38,320 nt of DNA from Pedobacter sp. Leaf216 (GCF_001421515.1 NZ_LMKM01000018.1:1-38320); one strand, 5' to 3'; shown: positions 18,797-27,982, counted from the first letter of the stretch. Program-made: numbers and translations. The notes: a model not told the origin generated them from the letters alone.

Positions 18797-18804
18797 TTTC
18801 TTGT

Positions 18805-19167
18805 TTAAACTTTTTCTTTGTCAGTTACAATTTTTTCGTCGGTAGGCTTGGCCAGGTCTATATGTGGCGCACTGGCCTCAACCTTTTCATCAACAGGTGT
18901 TTCTTCTGTTGGATGATGACGTTGGCTATGGTTATTTACAGCTGTTTCTTCCGCTTCTTCTTTATCTAAGTCCATAGCATTGATATTTCTGTGAATTTCA
19001 CGCTTCACACCATCAGATGCATCTTTAAATTCTCTGATCCCTTTTCCCAGCCCTCTTGCAAGCTCAGGTAGCTTTTTACCACCGAACAACAATAAGACTA
19101 CCACTAAAATGAGCACGATCTCCGATCCACCCATGTTTAAAAACTCTAATAACGTGCCTTGATACAT
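18805..19167 (-). CDS. Twin-arginine translocase TatA/TatB-like subunit, long paralogue
   Basis: A 120-residue relative of the neighbouring tatA. A transmembrane helix (about 15-30) is followed by FGGKKLPELARGLGKGIREFKDA and then a longer, acidic, low-complexity tail (HHPTEETPVDEKVEAS...). The hinge and amphipathic helix are TatA-like. The longer tail could indicate a TatB-like role, but this is inference. ATG at 19167 is preferred; a GTG codon directly precedes it. A -7 box lies 17 bases upstream. It heads the tatA-tatA-gatA group. Confidence 0.88.
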   Translation of the reverse strand: MYQGTLLEFLNMGGSEIVLILVVVLLLFGGKKLPELARGLGKGIREFKDASDGVKREIHRNINAMDLDKEEAEETAVNNHSQRHHPTEETPVDEKVEASAPHIDLAKPTDEKIVTDKEKV

Positions 19168-19184
19168 CACTAATATAATTTATA

Positions 19185-19192
19185 CAAATATA
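19185..19192 (-). promoter_or_regulatory. Promoter -7 box upstream of the tat genes
   Basis: TATATTTG on the minus strand (19192-19185) matches TAnnTTTG exactly and lies 17 bases before the ATG of the long tatA. A -33 element is not evident. Confidence 0.4.
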
Positions 19193-19213
19193 TACATTTT
19201 AAAAACTATTCTT

Positions 19214-20509
19214 TTACTTACTAATCCAGGCCTCTGGATTCAATTTTGTCTGTCCCCTCATAATTTCGAAGTGCAGCTCGGCAACATCTCCTGAATTTGC
19301 AAGCACACCTATTGTTTGGCGGGTACTTACCTTATCTCCTTTGCTTACACTGGCCGATTTAAGGTTTTGATAAATGGTAAAATAATTACCATGCATTAAA
19401 ATTACCACGTACTTACCATAAATAAGGCTTACTCCTAAAACCTCACCATCAAAAACCGCCCTCACGGCCGAACCTTCTGAGGCTGTAATGTTTACCCCCT
19501 CATTGTTCATAGATGCCTGATCTACCTTGTGAACACCAAAATGTTCGGTAATTGTTCCTGAAACAGGATATGGCAATCTACCACGGTTATTTTCAAATCC
19601 TGCTGCCAGTTTAGCCGAACCGGCATCGTTGGTAAGCAGTTCATTGGTACTCTTCTCTTTTGCTGCTACCGGAGCTGCCGGGGCAGGCCTGTTTTCGGCT
19701 TTTGCTTTGGCTGCTGCCGCTCTTGCCTCAGCTGCTGCTTTAGCCGCAGCGATACGGGCCTCTTCTGCAGCTTTTCTTCTGGCTTCCTCAATTGCTCTCT
19801 GGATCGCCAAACGGATTGCCTTGTCAATCTGTACCTGTTGTTTTTTGCGGGTATTGATATCCTGCTTAAACTGAGATTCCTGCTTGCTTAAATTCTTTAA
19901 AACTACCGCCTGCTCACTCTTATCCTTACCCAGGCGCTCACGCTCCCTTTCCTGTTCTTTTAACAGATCACTTTTTTCCCGAAGTGTTTTATCAAGCACT
20001 TTAATCTTGCCATTTAAGTCTTGCTGTGTATTTTCGATATAACCCGCTTGCTTTTTGCGGTATTGGCTAAACTGCTGTAAATATTTTATTCTTTTATAAG
20101 CCTGGTTAAAATCTTTCGCTGCAAAAATGAACATCATCTTATCATAAGAGTTTCTGTTCCGTTGTGCAAAGCGGATCATTCCTGCATATTCCTTTTTAAG
20201 ATCGCCTAACTGGCCTTGTAACGTATGTACGGTATTCGTGTTCTGAGAGATTTGGTTATCCAGATTTTTTATTTCAGAATTGATTGTACCAATTTTATCC
20301 TGGCGCAACCTGATCTGGGCATTTATCGCATTAATCTGTTGCAGGGTAAGTTTTTTACCACTGGCAGCCTTATTTAAATTCTTTTGAAGCTGTTCAATTT
20401 CGCGTTGTATAGCTTCTTTTTTCCTTCTGAGCTGACTTTCAGTTTGTGCAACCGCCGAAAGGGTAAGTATGCTTAAAAAAAGGATAAATAGGAGTTTTTG
20501 TAGCTTCAT
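19214..20509 (-). CDS. Coiled-coil LytM (M23-like) protein with degenerate active site, EnvC-like
   Basis: An exported 431-residue protein. A signal peptide ends near AVAQ (about residue 22). A long coiled coil follows (about 23-245, Gln/Lys/Arg-rich, ending in an Ala/Glu/Arg-rich stretch). An Ala/Pro-rich linker and a C-terminal LytM fold (about 315-431) complete it. The M23 zinc site is lost: HxGxD is replaced by Asn336-Glu-Gly-Val-Asn340, and HxH is Glu411-Leu-His413. Coiled coil plus dead LytM is the layout of EnvC/NlpD, which activate periplasmic amidases during cell separation. That role is inferred here. A -7 box lies only 5 bases before the ATG. Confidence 0.88.
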   Translation of the reverse strand: MKLQKLLFILFLSILTLSAVAQTESQLRRKKEAIQREIEQLQKNLNKAASGKKLTLQQINAINAQIRLRQDKIGTINSEIKNLDNQISQNTNTVHTLQGQLGDLKKEYAGMIRFAQRNRNSYDKMMFIFAAKDFNQAYKRIKYLQQFSQYRKKQAGYIENTQQDLNGKIKVLDKTLREKSDLLKEQERERERLGKDKSEQAVVLKNLSKQESQFKQDINTRKKQQVQIDKAIRLAIQRAIEEARRKAAEEARIAAAKAAAEARAAAAKAKAENRPAPAAPVAAKEKSTNELLTNDAGSAKLAAGFENNRGRLPYPVSGTITEHFGVHKVDQASMNNEGVNITASEGSAVRAVFDGEVLGVSLIYGKYVVILMHGNYFTIYQNLKSASVSKGDKVSTRQTIGVLANSGDVAELHFEIMRGQTKLNPEAWISK

Positions 20510-20514
20510 TAAGC

Positions 20515-20522
20515 CAAAAGTA
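20515..20522 (-). promoter_or_regulatory. Promoter -7 box abutting the LytM gene
   Basis: TACTTTTG on the minus strand (20522-20515) fits TAnnTTTG and ends 5 bases before the ATG at 20509, implying a leaderless or nearly leaderless mRNA. No -33 TTG is seen at 19-21 bases. Confidence 0.4.
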
Positions 20523-20693
20523 TAAAAATTTTATAGTAAAAAGTATTAAAATCGAGATACAAAAGTCATAATCGCTTATTACAGAATTGTCTTCACTTAA
20601 TCTTCATATAATGCAAATATTGCCAAAGCAACCCTTGCAATGCAGCAGAATCACTTTGGCAACTCATTATAGATACCTAACCATTGTTAAGCC

Positions 20694-21485
20694 TTACTTT
20701 ACAACTGCAAATCTCTTTGGTACATTAAACGGAAAATCAACAGGAACATTGCCATCAATTTTCACAAACTGAAGGTCGATATTTATTTTCTTGGCTTTGG
20801 ATAGCGTTTTGATCTGTAGGGCACTTGGAAATAAGGATTCGTTTAATTTCTGATAGTCGGTATAGGTAACTTTTAACGCCTGACCATTTTTTACATCATT
20901 CAAATTTGTTTCCGCAACTTTAAAAAGTGTATTAAAAAGCAGTTTATAGTCAAGCTCAGATTTACTTCCCGAAACTACCCAGGCACCGTTTTCCTGTTTA
21001 ACATCCGATTGCTGGGTTAAAAACTCACCCATGGCATTTCCGGTTAAAATGGCCTGTAAGGTATTAAAGTTGACCTGTTTATTGGTGAAATTATAAATAT
21101 AGCTGAATGGTTTTTTTAAATATTCGCTTTTTGCCCTGTTCATAATCTTAATGCTATCAGGGGTAATCAATGCTCTTGCCGGCTCGTATGCCCCGCCCAA
21201 TGCCGTAATGCTAACCCAAATGATCTCTTTGTCCTTCATCCTGAAATTCATGGTTACATCATTCACATCGCCTGCAATATCCAAAGTAGCTTTGGCCTTT
21301 AAAGAAAGGGTATTGAATTTTAGCTGTTTGCTATTTAACAAGGTTAAGGCTTCTGCTTTTGAATTATCGGTTTTGGTTTCCACTTTGGTTGGAGGAGCTA
21401 CCACAATTTCTTTCTTAGGCTTACAGGCCGATATAGAAACCACAACTCCCAACAGGGTTACGCTATTTAAAATACTTCTTTTCAT
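20694..21485 (-). CDS. DUF4292 lipoprotein
   Basis: A 263-residue lipoprotein. The signal sequence ends in a lipobox SISAC with Cys21, followed by Lys-Pro-Lys-Lys. The mature part looks like a half-open beta-barrel (alternating strands such as LSLKAKATLDIAGDVNDVTMNFRMKDKEIIWVSI). This matches the DUF4292 family, which resembles the LolA/LolB lipoprotein-handling fold. A role in outer-membrane lipoprotein or lipid handling is inferred from that resemblance. The start overlaps the 3' end of the TPR gene by 23 bases, so the two are translationally coupled. Confidence 0.85.
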   Translation of the reverse strand: MKRSILNSVTLLGVVVSISACKPKKEIVVAPPTKVETKTDNSKAEALTLLNSKQLKFNTLSLKAKATLDIAGDVNDVTMNFRMKDKEIIWVSITALGGAYEPARALITPDSIKIMNRAKSEYLKKPFSYIYNFTNKQVNFNTLQAILTGNAMGEFLTQQSDVKQENGAWVVSGSKSELDYKLLFNTLFKVAETNLNDVKNGQALKVTYTDYQKLNESLFPSALQIKTLSKAKKINIDLQFVKIDGNVPVDFPFNVPKRFAVVK

Positions 21486-23160
21486 TTATCTTTTTAATTA
21501 ATACTTCCGAACCGTTTCCGGCCTCTTTAGCCTTTTGCCACTGGATTAATGCCGCATCCTTTTCACCTTTCATAAAAAGAATATCTCCATATCGCTCCAG
21601 GTAAACACCGTTCTTATTGCTATTGTTTTGTAAGGCCTTTTCAATCCATGTTTTTGCCAGATCGTACTTTTGCTGCTTAAACAAAATAAAGGCATAAGTA
21701 TCGGTAACCGATGGATTATCGGGCATACCGTTGGCCGCATTTTCGGCATATTTGGCCGCTTTTGCCAGATCATCATTTTTTAAGGCCAGGTAATAGGCAT
21801 AATTATTCATGATCAGGTAATTATCAGGCTCAAGTGAAATTGCTTTTTCAAAAGCCGTTTTAGCTGAGGCAAAATTATTCTGATTGATATAAATATCGCC
21901 CTGCAAGGCATAAATCTGTGCCTGGAGGCTCTTGTTCTCCACATCCAATTGCAATGAGGTTTTTAAGTTGTTCTGGGCTGCCTCATATTTGCCTGTTTTA
22001 AATAAGGCATAAGCCATATAATAATATAAACTGGCCTGATTGGGGTAAATTGTGAGGGCTTCATCGCCAACTTTTACAGCTTCATCATAATGGCCCAGTA
22101 ACGTCTGGATATTAATTACCTGCTCCCAAACCACATAAATCTGTTCATTGAGCTTTAAAGCAGCCTGATACTGCACCAAAGCATCCTTTAAATGATTCTG
22201 CTGGTACAACACATCGCCATAAAGTGCCAGTGCTTTAGCATCACCTGGATTTTTTTCTGCAACAAGCTTACTCAGTACGGTTACATTTTTAGCTACAACA
22301 GGCTGGTTCAGTTTAGAAAAAAGTGCGGCAATAATTTTAACTTTTTCAGTTAATGGCATTTCTGCACTTTCGAAAGCCAGCTTTAATGCCCCAAATGCAG
22401 CATCATCATTTTTCTGCCGGCGGTAAATATCGGCCAGGGCAAGGTTTACCTCAAAATTATTTGGCTCTAACTGCTGTGCTTTGCTTAATACCTTTAAAGC
22501 TTCAGGATCGTTTCCTTTTTGCAAAAGCAAACCTGCTGCATATAAATAATTTTTTACATCGGCCTGGTTCCCCTCCAGTAATTTAACAATATCACTCTCT
22601 GTTGCACTTCCATTTGCCTGAAACCGTTTTTTCGCATTTACCAAATCCCTTGATTCCCCAAATTTGGCACCAATTTCGTCATAAGTCTTTTTTGCGGCAT
22701 CAAGCTGGTTGGCTAAAAACTGTGCGTTGGCCTTATCAAAATAATAAGCATCATTTTCCGGCTCAAGGCGGATCAGCTGATTAAATACCTCAATCAGTTC
22801 TGGCATTTTATTGTTTCGCTTATATACCTCTCCAAGTAAGCGCCAGTACCATAGGTTTTCGGCATTTAACTTAATGGCCTGTTTAATATTCTGCTCTGCC
22901 TCGTTTAGTTTGTCCAGGCGGAGATTTGCATTGGCCAGCTCGAAATAAGCGGGATGGTTATTAGGATCCAAACCTAAAATTTTATTGAAATTAGTAGAAG
23001 CCAACACATAATTTTCTGACATTTTCTCGCGCAGCCCAGCAAAAAACAACTGTTTTACCATATTGCTATCACGGTTGCTGGCTGGCGCAACTACACTTTG
23101 ACCAAAGGCCTTGAAGCCAAACAAAGTAGCTCCGATAAGAAAATGTACTTTGTACTTCAT
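21463..23160 (-). CDS. Exported tetratricopeptide repeat protein
   Basis: A 565-residue protein with an N-terminal signal peptide (to about FKAFGQ) and tandem TPR motifs across almost the whole length. Examples are NHPAYFELANANLRLDKLNEAEQNIKQAIKLNAEN and DNYLIMNNYAYYLALKNDDLAKAAKYAENAAN. TPR arrays are protein-binding scaffolds; no enzyme domain is visible. It is probably periplasmic. It overlaps the DUF4292 lipoprotein gene by 23 bases and follows dut by 47 bases. The arrangement suggests a partnership with the lipoprotein at the outer membrane, which is inference. Confidence 0.88.
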   Translation of the reverse strand: MKYKVHFLIGATLFGFKAFGQSVVAPASNRDSNMVKQLFFAGLREKMSENYVLASTNFNKILGLDPNNHPAYFELANANLRLDKLNEAEQNIKQAIKLNAENLWYWRLLGEVYKRNNKMPELIEVFNQLIRLEPENDAYYFDKANAQFLANQLDAAKKTYDEIGAKFGESRDLVNAKKRFQANGSATESDIVKLLEGNQADVKNYLYAAGLLLQKGNDPEALKVLSKAQQLEPNNFEVNLALADIYRRQKNDDAAFGALKLAFESAEMPLTEKVKIIAALFSKLNQPVVAKNVTVLSKLVAEKNPGDAKALALYGDVLYQQNHLKDALVQYQAALKLNEQIYVVWEQVINIQTLLGHYDEAVKVGDEALTIYPNQASLYYYMAYALFKTGKYEAAQNNLKTSLQLDVENKSLQAQIYALQGDIYINQNNFASAKTAFEKAISLEPDNYLIMNNYAYYLALKNDDLAKAAKYAENAANGMPDNPSVTDTYAFILFKQQKYDLAKTWIEKALQNNSNKNGVYLERYGDILFMKGEKDAALIQWQKAKEAGNGSEVLIKKINEKKYFK

Positions 23161-23207
23161 ATCATTTTATCCATCCAAAAATTAACTAAAAACGGCTAAC
23201 TCCAAAC

Positions 23208-23639
23208 TTATTTCCCGGTATGGCCGTAACCGCCATCGCCACGGGCCGTTTCGCCCAATGCTGCTACAGTCTGCCAGCTAACGGTTTCATGTTTGGCCAC
23301 CACCATTTGAGCAATTCTATCGCCATTTAAAATTTTAAAATCCGTATCTGATAAATTTACCAATAAAACTTTTATTTCACCACGATAATCAGCATCAATC
23401 GTACCTGGTGAGTTTACAATACCGATGCCATGCTTATAAGCCAGTCCACTCCGTGGTCTGATCTGCGCTTCATAGCCAATTGGAAGTTCAATAAACAGCC
23501 CTGTTGGTACGAGCAACCGCTGCAAAGGTTTCAACACAATTTCTTCAGTTATCGATGCGCGGAGGTCCATCCCTGCTGCGTGGGCTGTTTCATATTGTGG
23601 AAGCGCGTGCTCAGATTTATTGATTATTTTTATTTCCAT
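23208..23639 (-). CDS. dut: dUTP diphosphatase
   Basis: Hydrolyses dUTP to dUMP and pyrophosphate, keeping uracil out of DNA and feeding dTMP synthesis. The 143 residues fit the trimeric dUTPase family and contain all motifs: AGMDLRA (about 21-27), RPRSGLAYKHGI, GTIDADYRGEI, GDRIAQMVVAK and the C-terminal RGDGGYGHTGK P-loop-like motif. The ATG start is clear. It sits between the flippase and TPR genes on the same strand. Confidence 0.97.
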   Translation of the reverse strand: MEIKIINKSEHALPQYETAHAAGMDLRASITEEIVLKPLQRLLVPTGLFIELPIGYEAQIRPRSGLAYKHGIGIVNSPGTIDADYRGEIKVLLVNLSDTDFKILNGDRIAQMVVAKHETVSWQTVAALGETARGDGGYGHTGK

Positions 23640-23718
23640 CTTGCTTGATTGGTGCTTGGTTTATTGATTATGATTTGATGGCCATTGACCATTAACTATG
23701 AACCTAATACAAAAGTCT

Positions 23719-25203
23719 CTAACTATCTCTTTTTAACATTTTCATTACCGTATTTTTTTCAAAGTAGTAAACACCTGCTAAAAATAATACTAAAATGCCG
23801 TTGCCAATGTAAATATTACGTTTGAAAACCCAGAATGAAAGGTATACCATTAAAATAGAAACCAATATATATATACTCATTGCCTTAAGTTTATAGGGGA
23901 TAGGATAATGCTTTTGCCCAAGCAGATAAGAAATTACCATGATGATGAAATAAGCAAACATTGATACCCAGGCAGAGCCCATATAGCTAAATTTAGGAAT
24001 AAGGATTACATTCATAATAATGGTAAAAACTGCACCAACAAGTGAAATATATAAACCGTATTTGGTTTGATCGGATAAACGGTACCATACCGATAGATTC
24101 ATGTAAATACCCAGACAAACATAGCCGAACAACAGGAATGGAACCGCGTTGAGCCCTACCCAATACCTCGAATTGATAAAATGCTTGATAATTTCAATAT
24201 TGGCTGTCAGGCCAACAAAAAGGATTGATAAGGCAAGCACGAAGTAGTACAGAATTGTTGCATAAGTTTGTTTTGCATTTGCATTTTTGGCATGACTAAA
24301 GAAAAATGGCTCTGCGCCCAACCTAAATGCTGTGTTAAAAATACTGATGAAGATAGCCAGCTTACAAACTGCACCATAAATACCCACATCATGACTGGAA
24401 ATACTTTCTGGCAGGTATTTACTCAATAAAATCTTATCCAGGTTTTCATTGATAATGAAAGAAAGATTGGCAACCAGAACCGGCCAGCTATAACCCAGCA
24501 TATTACGGAACAGGCTTTTATTAAACTTTAACCGGATTTCCATAAACTGCGGGATAAGCATCAGTAAAGTAACTATGCTTGCAATTAAATTGGCTATAAA
24601 CACATAACCCACCCAACGCCCGTTATACCAGGAAGAAAGCCATCCCGAAAGGATATCATGCTTAATAAAAAATGGTATAACATAGATGAACATTAAATTG
24701 AGGCCCACAAAAGTTCCGATATTTAAAAACTTGATCACGCTATATTTAAATGGTTTCCCATCAGCCCTTAACTTGGCAAAAGGAATTACACTGATTGCAT
24801 CCACAAACAAGATCCAGACAAAATAATGCACATAAGATTTTTGATCGGCCAACCCTGCAATGTTTCCATCAAGGGTATACCTTGCCAGATAATCAGAAAA
24901 AATTAATGCGGTTATTAAAAACAGTGTCGAAATAAAAGCAATTACCAAAAAGCTGTTGTTATACACCTCCTGTTTCCTATCCTCATGCTTATTCAAGTAC
25001 CTGAAGAAAGTAGTTTCCATACCAAAAGCCAAAATAGGATTGATGATGGATACATAGCTGAACATTGTAGTGAAAACACCATAAACACCAGGCGCAAATA
25101 CACCTGTGTACACAGGAGTTAAAATAAAATTGAACAACCGCGAAAAAATGGTACTGATACCATATATCATGGTTTGTCCAAGAAACTTTTTATATACAGA
25201 CAT
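23719..25203 (-). CDS. Polysaccharide flippase, Wzx/MATE-like
   Basis: A 494-residue inner-membrane protein with about 14 hydrophobic helices and the N-terminal pattern of the polysaccharide biosynthesis/MurJ-MATE superfamily (MSVYKKFLGQTMIYGISTIFSRLFNFILTPVYTGVFAPGVYGVFTTMFSY). Such proteins flip lipid-linked sugar intermediates to the periplasmic face. No glycosyltransferase genes are nearby, so the substrate is unknown. It is first in a likely flippase-dut-TPR-DUF4292 transcript, with spacings of 79, 47 and -23 bases. Confidence 0.87.
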   Translation of the reverse strand: MSVYKKFLGQTMIYGISTIFSRLFNFILTPVYTGVFAPGVYGVFTTMFSYVSIINPILAFGMETTFFRYLNKHEDRKQEVYNNSFLVIAFISTLFLITALIFSDYLARYTLDGNIAGLADQKSYVHYFVWILFVDAISVIPFAKLRADGKPFKYSVIKFLNIGTFVGLNLMFIYVIPFFIKHDILSGWLSSWYNGRWVGYVFIANLIASIVTLLMLIPQFMEIRLKFNKSLFRNMLGYSWPVLVANLSFIINENLDKILLSKYLPESISSHDVGIYGAVCKLAIFISIFNTAFRLGAEPFFFSHAKNANAKQTYATILYYFVLALSILFVGLTANIEIIKHFINSRYWVGLNAVPFLLFGYVCLGIYMNLSVWYRLSDQTKYGLYISLVGAVFTIIMNVILIPKFSYMGSAWVSMFAYFIIMVISYLLGQKHYPIPYKLKAMSIYILVSILMVYLSFWVFKRNIYIGNGILVLFLAGVYYFEKNTVMKMLKRDS

Positions 25204-25284
25204 TTATGATTGAGATTTGAATACTGCGCATTGAAATAAGCTCCTTAACCGAACAATACAACCATCCTCCAACAGTTCAGCAAT

Positions 25285-25599
25285 TTATTTTCTTAAAATT
25301 TCGAAATTACGGTAGTTTTTTACTTCGCCATCGCTTACGGCAACATTTTCTACCCGCGAACGATCTGGCCCTTCCTTGCACCAGTTTACAAATTCTTCCA
25401 GGAAAATAGCTTCTCCCTCGGCCTCAATGTAAACCGAGCCGTCCTTTTCATTACGTACAAAACCGGTTACCATCATTTGATTGGCAATAATTTTAGTCGT
25501 TTCCCTAAAGCCAACGCCCTGCACTTTTCCTGTTACAATTATATTAAGGTGTTTCACCTCTAAATCCCCCGAAGGAGACGCTACATTTCTTTCGCTCAT
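25285..25599 (-). CDS. acyP: Acylphosphatase
   Basis: Hydrolyses carboxyl-phosphate bonds of acylphosphates such as acetyl phosphate and 1,3-bisphosphoglycerate. The 104 residues include the GKVQGVGFRETT signature with catalytic Arg32 and the partner Asn50 in GFVRNEKDGSV. A 15-residue N-terminal extension precedes the fold. The start ATG at 25599 lies 17 bases after a TAACTTTG -7 box, so it can be expressed independently of the upstream flavin enzyme. Confidence 0.93.
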   Translation of the reverse strand: MSERNVASPSGDLEVKHLNIIVTGKVQGVGFRETTKIIANQMMVTGFVRNEKDGSVYIEAEGEAIFLEEFVNWCKEGPDRSRVENVAVSDGEVKNYRNFEILRK

Positions 25600-25616
25600 G
25601 TTTAAATTTATTGTTG

Positions 25617-25624
25617 CAAAGTTA
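25617..25624 (-). promoter_or_regulatory. Promoter -7 box of the acylphosphatase gene
   Basis: TAACTTTG on the minus strand (25624-25617) is an exact TAnnTTTG box, 17 bases upstream of the ATG. No good -33 TTG was found. Confidence 0.4.
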
Positions 25625-25649
25625 GCAAAGCAATTGTGTTTAAGAATGT

Positions 25650-26606
25650 TTAAAAATCCAATTCATTGGGCAAATTGTTCAATCTTGCACATTCAGCTTT
25701 AAAAGCCGACCATATTTCATCAAGAATCTCTTTTGCAGGCCTGATTGCGTTGAGCATTGCCGATACCTGGCCGATTTCGAGTTCGCCGTTTTCCATATCC
25801 CCTTCAAACATGCCCAATTTTGCCCTAGCCTTGCCCAAAAGTTCCATTAAATGGTTACGGTCGGCACCCTCGCTCTCAGCTATTGAAATTGCATCAGCAA
25901 ATTCGTTTTTTAACAACCTCACCGGAACCAGTTTTTTCATGGCCAGTCTGGTATCACCTTCAATGGCTGAAATAATTTTATTTTTAAATGATCGGTGTGC
26001 CGAAGACTCCTCAGCCACAGCAAAGGCTGAACCGATCTGTACCGCATCAGCGCCTAATGCAAAGGCAGCCAACATCGCTTTTCCACTCCCAATACCTCCG
26101 GCAGCAATAACAGGAATGCTTACAGCATCTTTAATCATCGGGATTAAACACAAAGTAGTGGTTTCTTCTCTTCCATTGTGCCCACCTGCTTCGAAACCTT
26201 CGGCAACAATCGCATCTACACCGGCCTCTTGTGCCTTTAAAGCAAATTTGGTGTTCGCAATAACATGCACAACTGTTATTCCTTCGGCTTTTAAAATACT
26301 GGTCCATGTTGCAGGATTTCCGGCAGAAGAAAACACAATTTTCACATCTTCCTCGATCACCACATTGATAATTTCCTGGATATTGGGATATAAGAGTGGA
26401 ATATTTACCCCAAATGGTTTATCAGTAGCCAATTTGCACTTCTGGATATGCGTTCTTAAAACATCTGGATACATGGAGCCTGCACCAATAATACCAAGGC
26501 CACCGGCATTAGAAACTGCGGAGGCTAATTTCCAGCCGGTGCACCAAACCATGCCGGCCTGAATAATTGGATATTTAATATTGAAAAGTTTACAGATTGG
26601 ATTCAT
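25650..26606 (-). CDS. NAD(P)H-dependent FMN oxidoreductase, nitronate monooxygenase / FabK-like
   Basis: A 318-residue TIM-barrel flavoprotein of the nitronate monooxygenase family. Signs are the N-terminal NIKYPIIQAGMV, SNAGGLGIIGAGS, the AEGFEAGGHNG loop with probable catalytic His143, and the FMN-phosphate region PVIAAGGIGSGKAMLAAFALGADAVQIGSAF. The same fold includes FabK enoyl-ACP reductases. Sequence alone does not separate nitronate oxidation from enoyl reduction; no fatty acid genes are adjacent. It ends 51 bases before the acylphosphatase start. Confidence 0.88.
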   Translation of the reverse strand: MNPICKLFNIKYPIIQAGMVWCTGWKLASAVSNAGGLGIIGAGSMYPDVLRTHIQKCKLATDKPFGVNIPLLYPNIQEIINVVIEEDVKIVFSSAGNPATWTSILKAEGITVVHVIANTKFALKAQEAGVDAIVAEGFEAGGHNGREETTTLCLIPMIKDAVSIPVIAAGGIGSGKAMLAAFALGADAVQIGSAFAVAEESSAHRSFKNKIISAIEGDTRLAMKKLVPVRLLKNEFADAISIAESEGADRNHLMELLGKARAKLGMFEGDMENGELEIGQVSAMLNAIRPAKEILDEIWSAFKAECARLNNLPNELDF

Positions 26607-26726
26607 CGAAAATATTTACTTTATAAAAAGTCTTATACATTAAAGTTTTTAAACAAACTCTATCATACCTTAAAAATGACACCTTTTAAGTCGATTACAA
26701 AAGATGATATGTAGAAATATTTACTA

Positions 26727-27893
26727 TTAAATCAGCCTTTGAACCTGATCGCTTTCAATCGTAAAATCAGCGGATAGCTGGATTAAATTCAATCCTGGCT
26801 TTTTACCAACCGCAATTGTTCCAGTTTGTCGATCAAGCTCTAAAAATTCAGCACCGTTTATAGTGGCCCAAGTTAAAAGCTGCTCAAAATCTACTTTTTT
26901 GTGTTTCTGCAAGGTAATCATCTCTGAAAGGATATTAAGTTGATGATTACTCGCCAGGCTATCAGTTCCTAAGGTAATTTTTACATTTTCTGCTATTAAA
27001 AGGTCAACATCCGGCAGCGCATTTTCTATATATAAATTGGCCTGCGGACAAAGGCACCAGTAGAGCTTGCCATTGTTAGCTTTTGCAAATTGAATATCTG
27101 CTTTACTGGTTACCGTATTATGCACCAGTAAAGTTTTCTGTTCCTTTAAATAAGGTAGGCAGCTTTGTAAAGATGTTTTTTGTGTTGGTAGAAAGAAAGA
27201 AATATCCAATCCCAAAAACTGATAGAGATCTAAAAATCCCCCGGTTTTATCCTCAAAAAAAGCATTCTCGTTTTCAGTTTCCTGGTTATGCACACTTATA
27301 AAGCTATTGTGATCTTCAGCATCCTGTCTTATCAATTCAAAAAGTTCGGGAGATACCGAATATGGAGCATGAGGAACAATTGATGCCGGTAAAGGTGCAA
27401 AGCCTTTTTTAATCCCTATGGAACACGCCATGATTGCCTCGGCACGTTCGGGGTTAAAACCCATTGCCTCCACAAAAGTGTGGTAATGTATTTTGCTGTT
27501 TTCTTTTATTCCCTTTGAAAATAGCTGGTTGGAAATATCGCCTACGGCAACAATCCCATTATCAACCATGGTTTGATCGGCATCCCGCATGGCTGCATTA
27601 ATCTTTTCTTCTTCGCTTTGCCTGTTTTTAATAATGTTCTGCACAAATTCAACCAATCCCGTATGCTCAGGAATTTGCCCTAACAGGTGCGAAAGTTCTA
27701 AATGGCAATGGGTATTGATAAAACCCGGAACTATAGCACCCTTATAATTTATTACCTTTAAATCAAGTTTGGCTGCCTCTTCCTTAGTCAGTATTTCTTC
27801 AATAGTACCATCCGAATTTACGGCTACTACACCATTTTTGATCGGTGGGGCAGAAACAGGAAAAACCCAATCGGCTGAAAAATATTTTAGCAT
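26727..27893 (-). CDS. Metal-dependent amidohydrolase, deaminase subfamily
   Basis: A 388-residue member of the amidohydrolase superfamily. Metal ligands are visible: His62 and His64 in GFINTHCHLELSH, His in VPHAPYSVS, His in FISVHNQETENE, and Asp in ITLGTDSLASN. The pattern fits the cytosine deaminase/chlorohydrolase/SsnA-like branch, which also contains aminofutalosine deaminase. The substrate cannot be assigned, and no menaquinone genes are adjacent. It appears to be a single-gene unit between the tRNA-Thr gene and the flavin oxidoreductase. Confidence 0.85.
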   Translation of the reverse strand: MLKYFSADWVFPVSAPPIKNGVVAVNSDGTIEEILTKEEAAKLDLKVINYKGAIVPGFINTHCHLELSHLLGQIPEHTGLVEFVQNIIKNRQSEEEKINAAMRDADQTMVDNGIVAVGDISNQLFSKGIKENSKIHYHTFVEAMGFNPERAEAIMACSIGIKKGFAPLPASIVPHAPYSVSPELFELIRQDAEDHNSFISVHNQETENENAFFEDKTGGFLDLYQFLGLDISFFLPTQKTSLQSCLPYLKEQKTLLVHNTVTSKADIQFAKANNGKLYWCLCPQANLYIENALPDVDLLIAENVKITLGTDSLASNHQLNILSEMITLQKHKKVDFEQLLTWATINGAEFLELDRQTGTIAVGKKPGLNLIQLSADFTIESDQVQRLI

Positions 27894-27982
27894 GCTGCAA
27901 AATAGCGCAATAAAGAGAGCAAATAAAAATATTCTTCCCAGGCCAGCATTATTTTGATCGGGAAATGATTTTTGAAAGAATT

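Noticed and set aside
25666..26562. A 298-codon open frame on the plus strand
   Set aside because: It is fully antisense to the FMN oxidoreductase gene, its translation resembles no family, and it has the Ser/Pro/Ala-rich look of a reverse-frame shadow.
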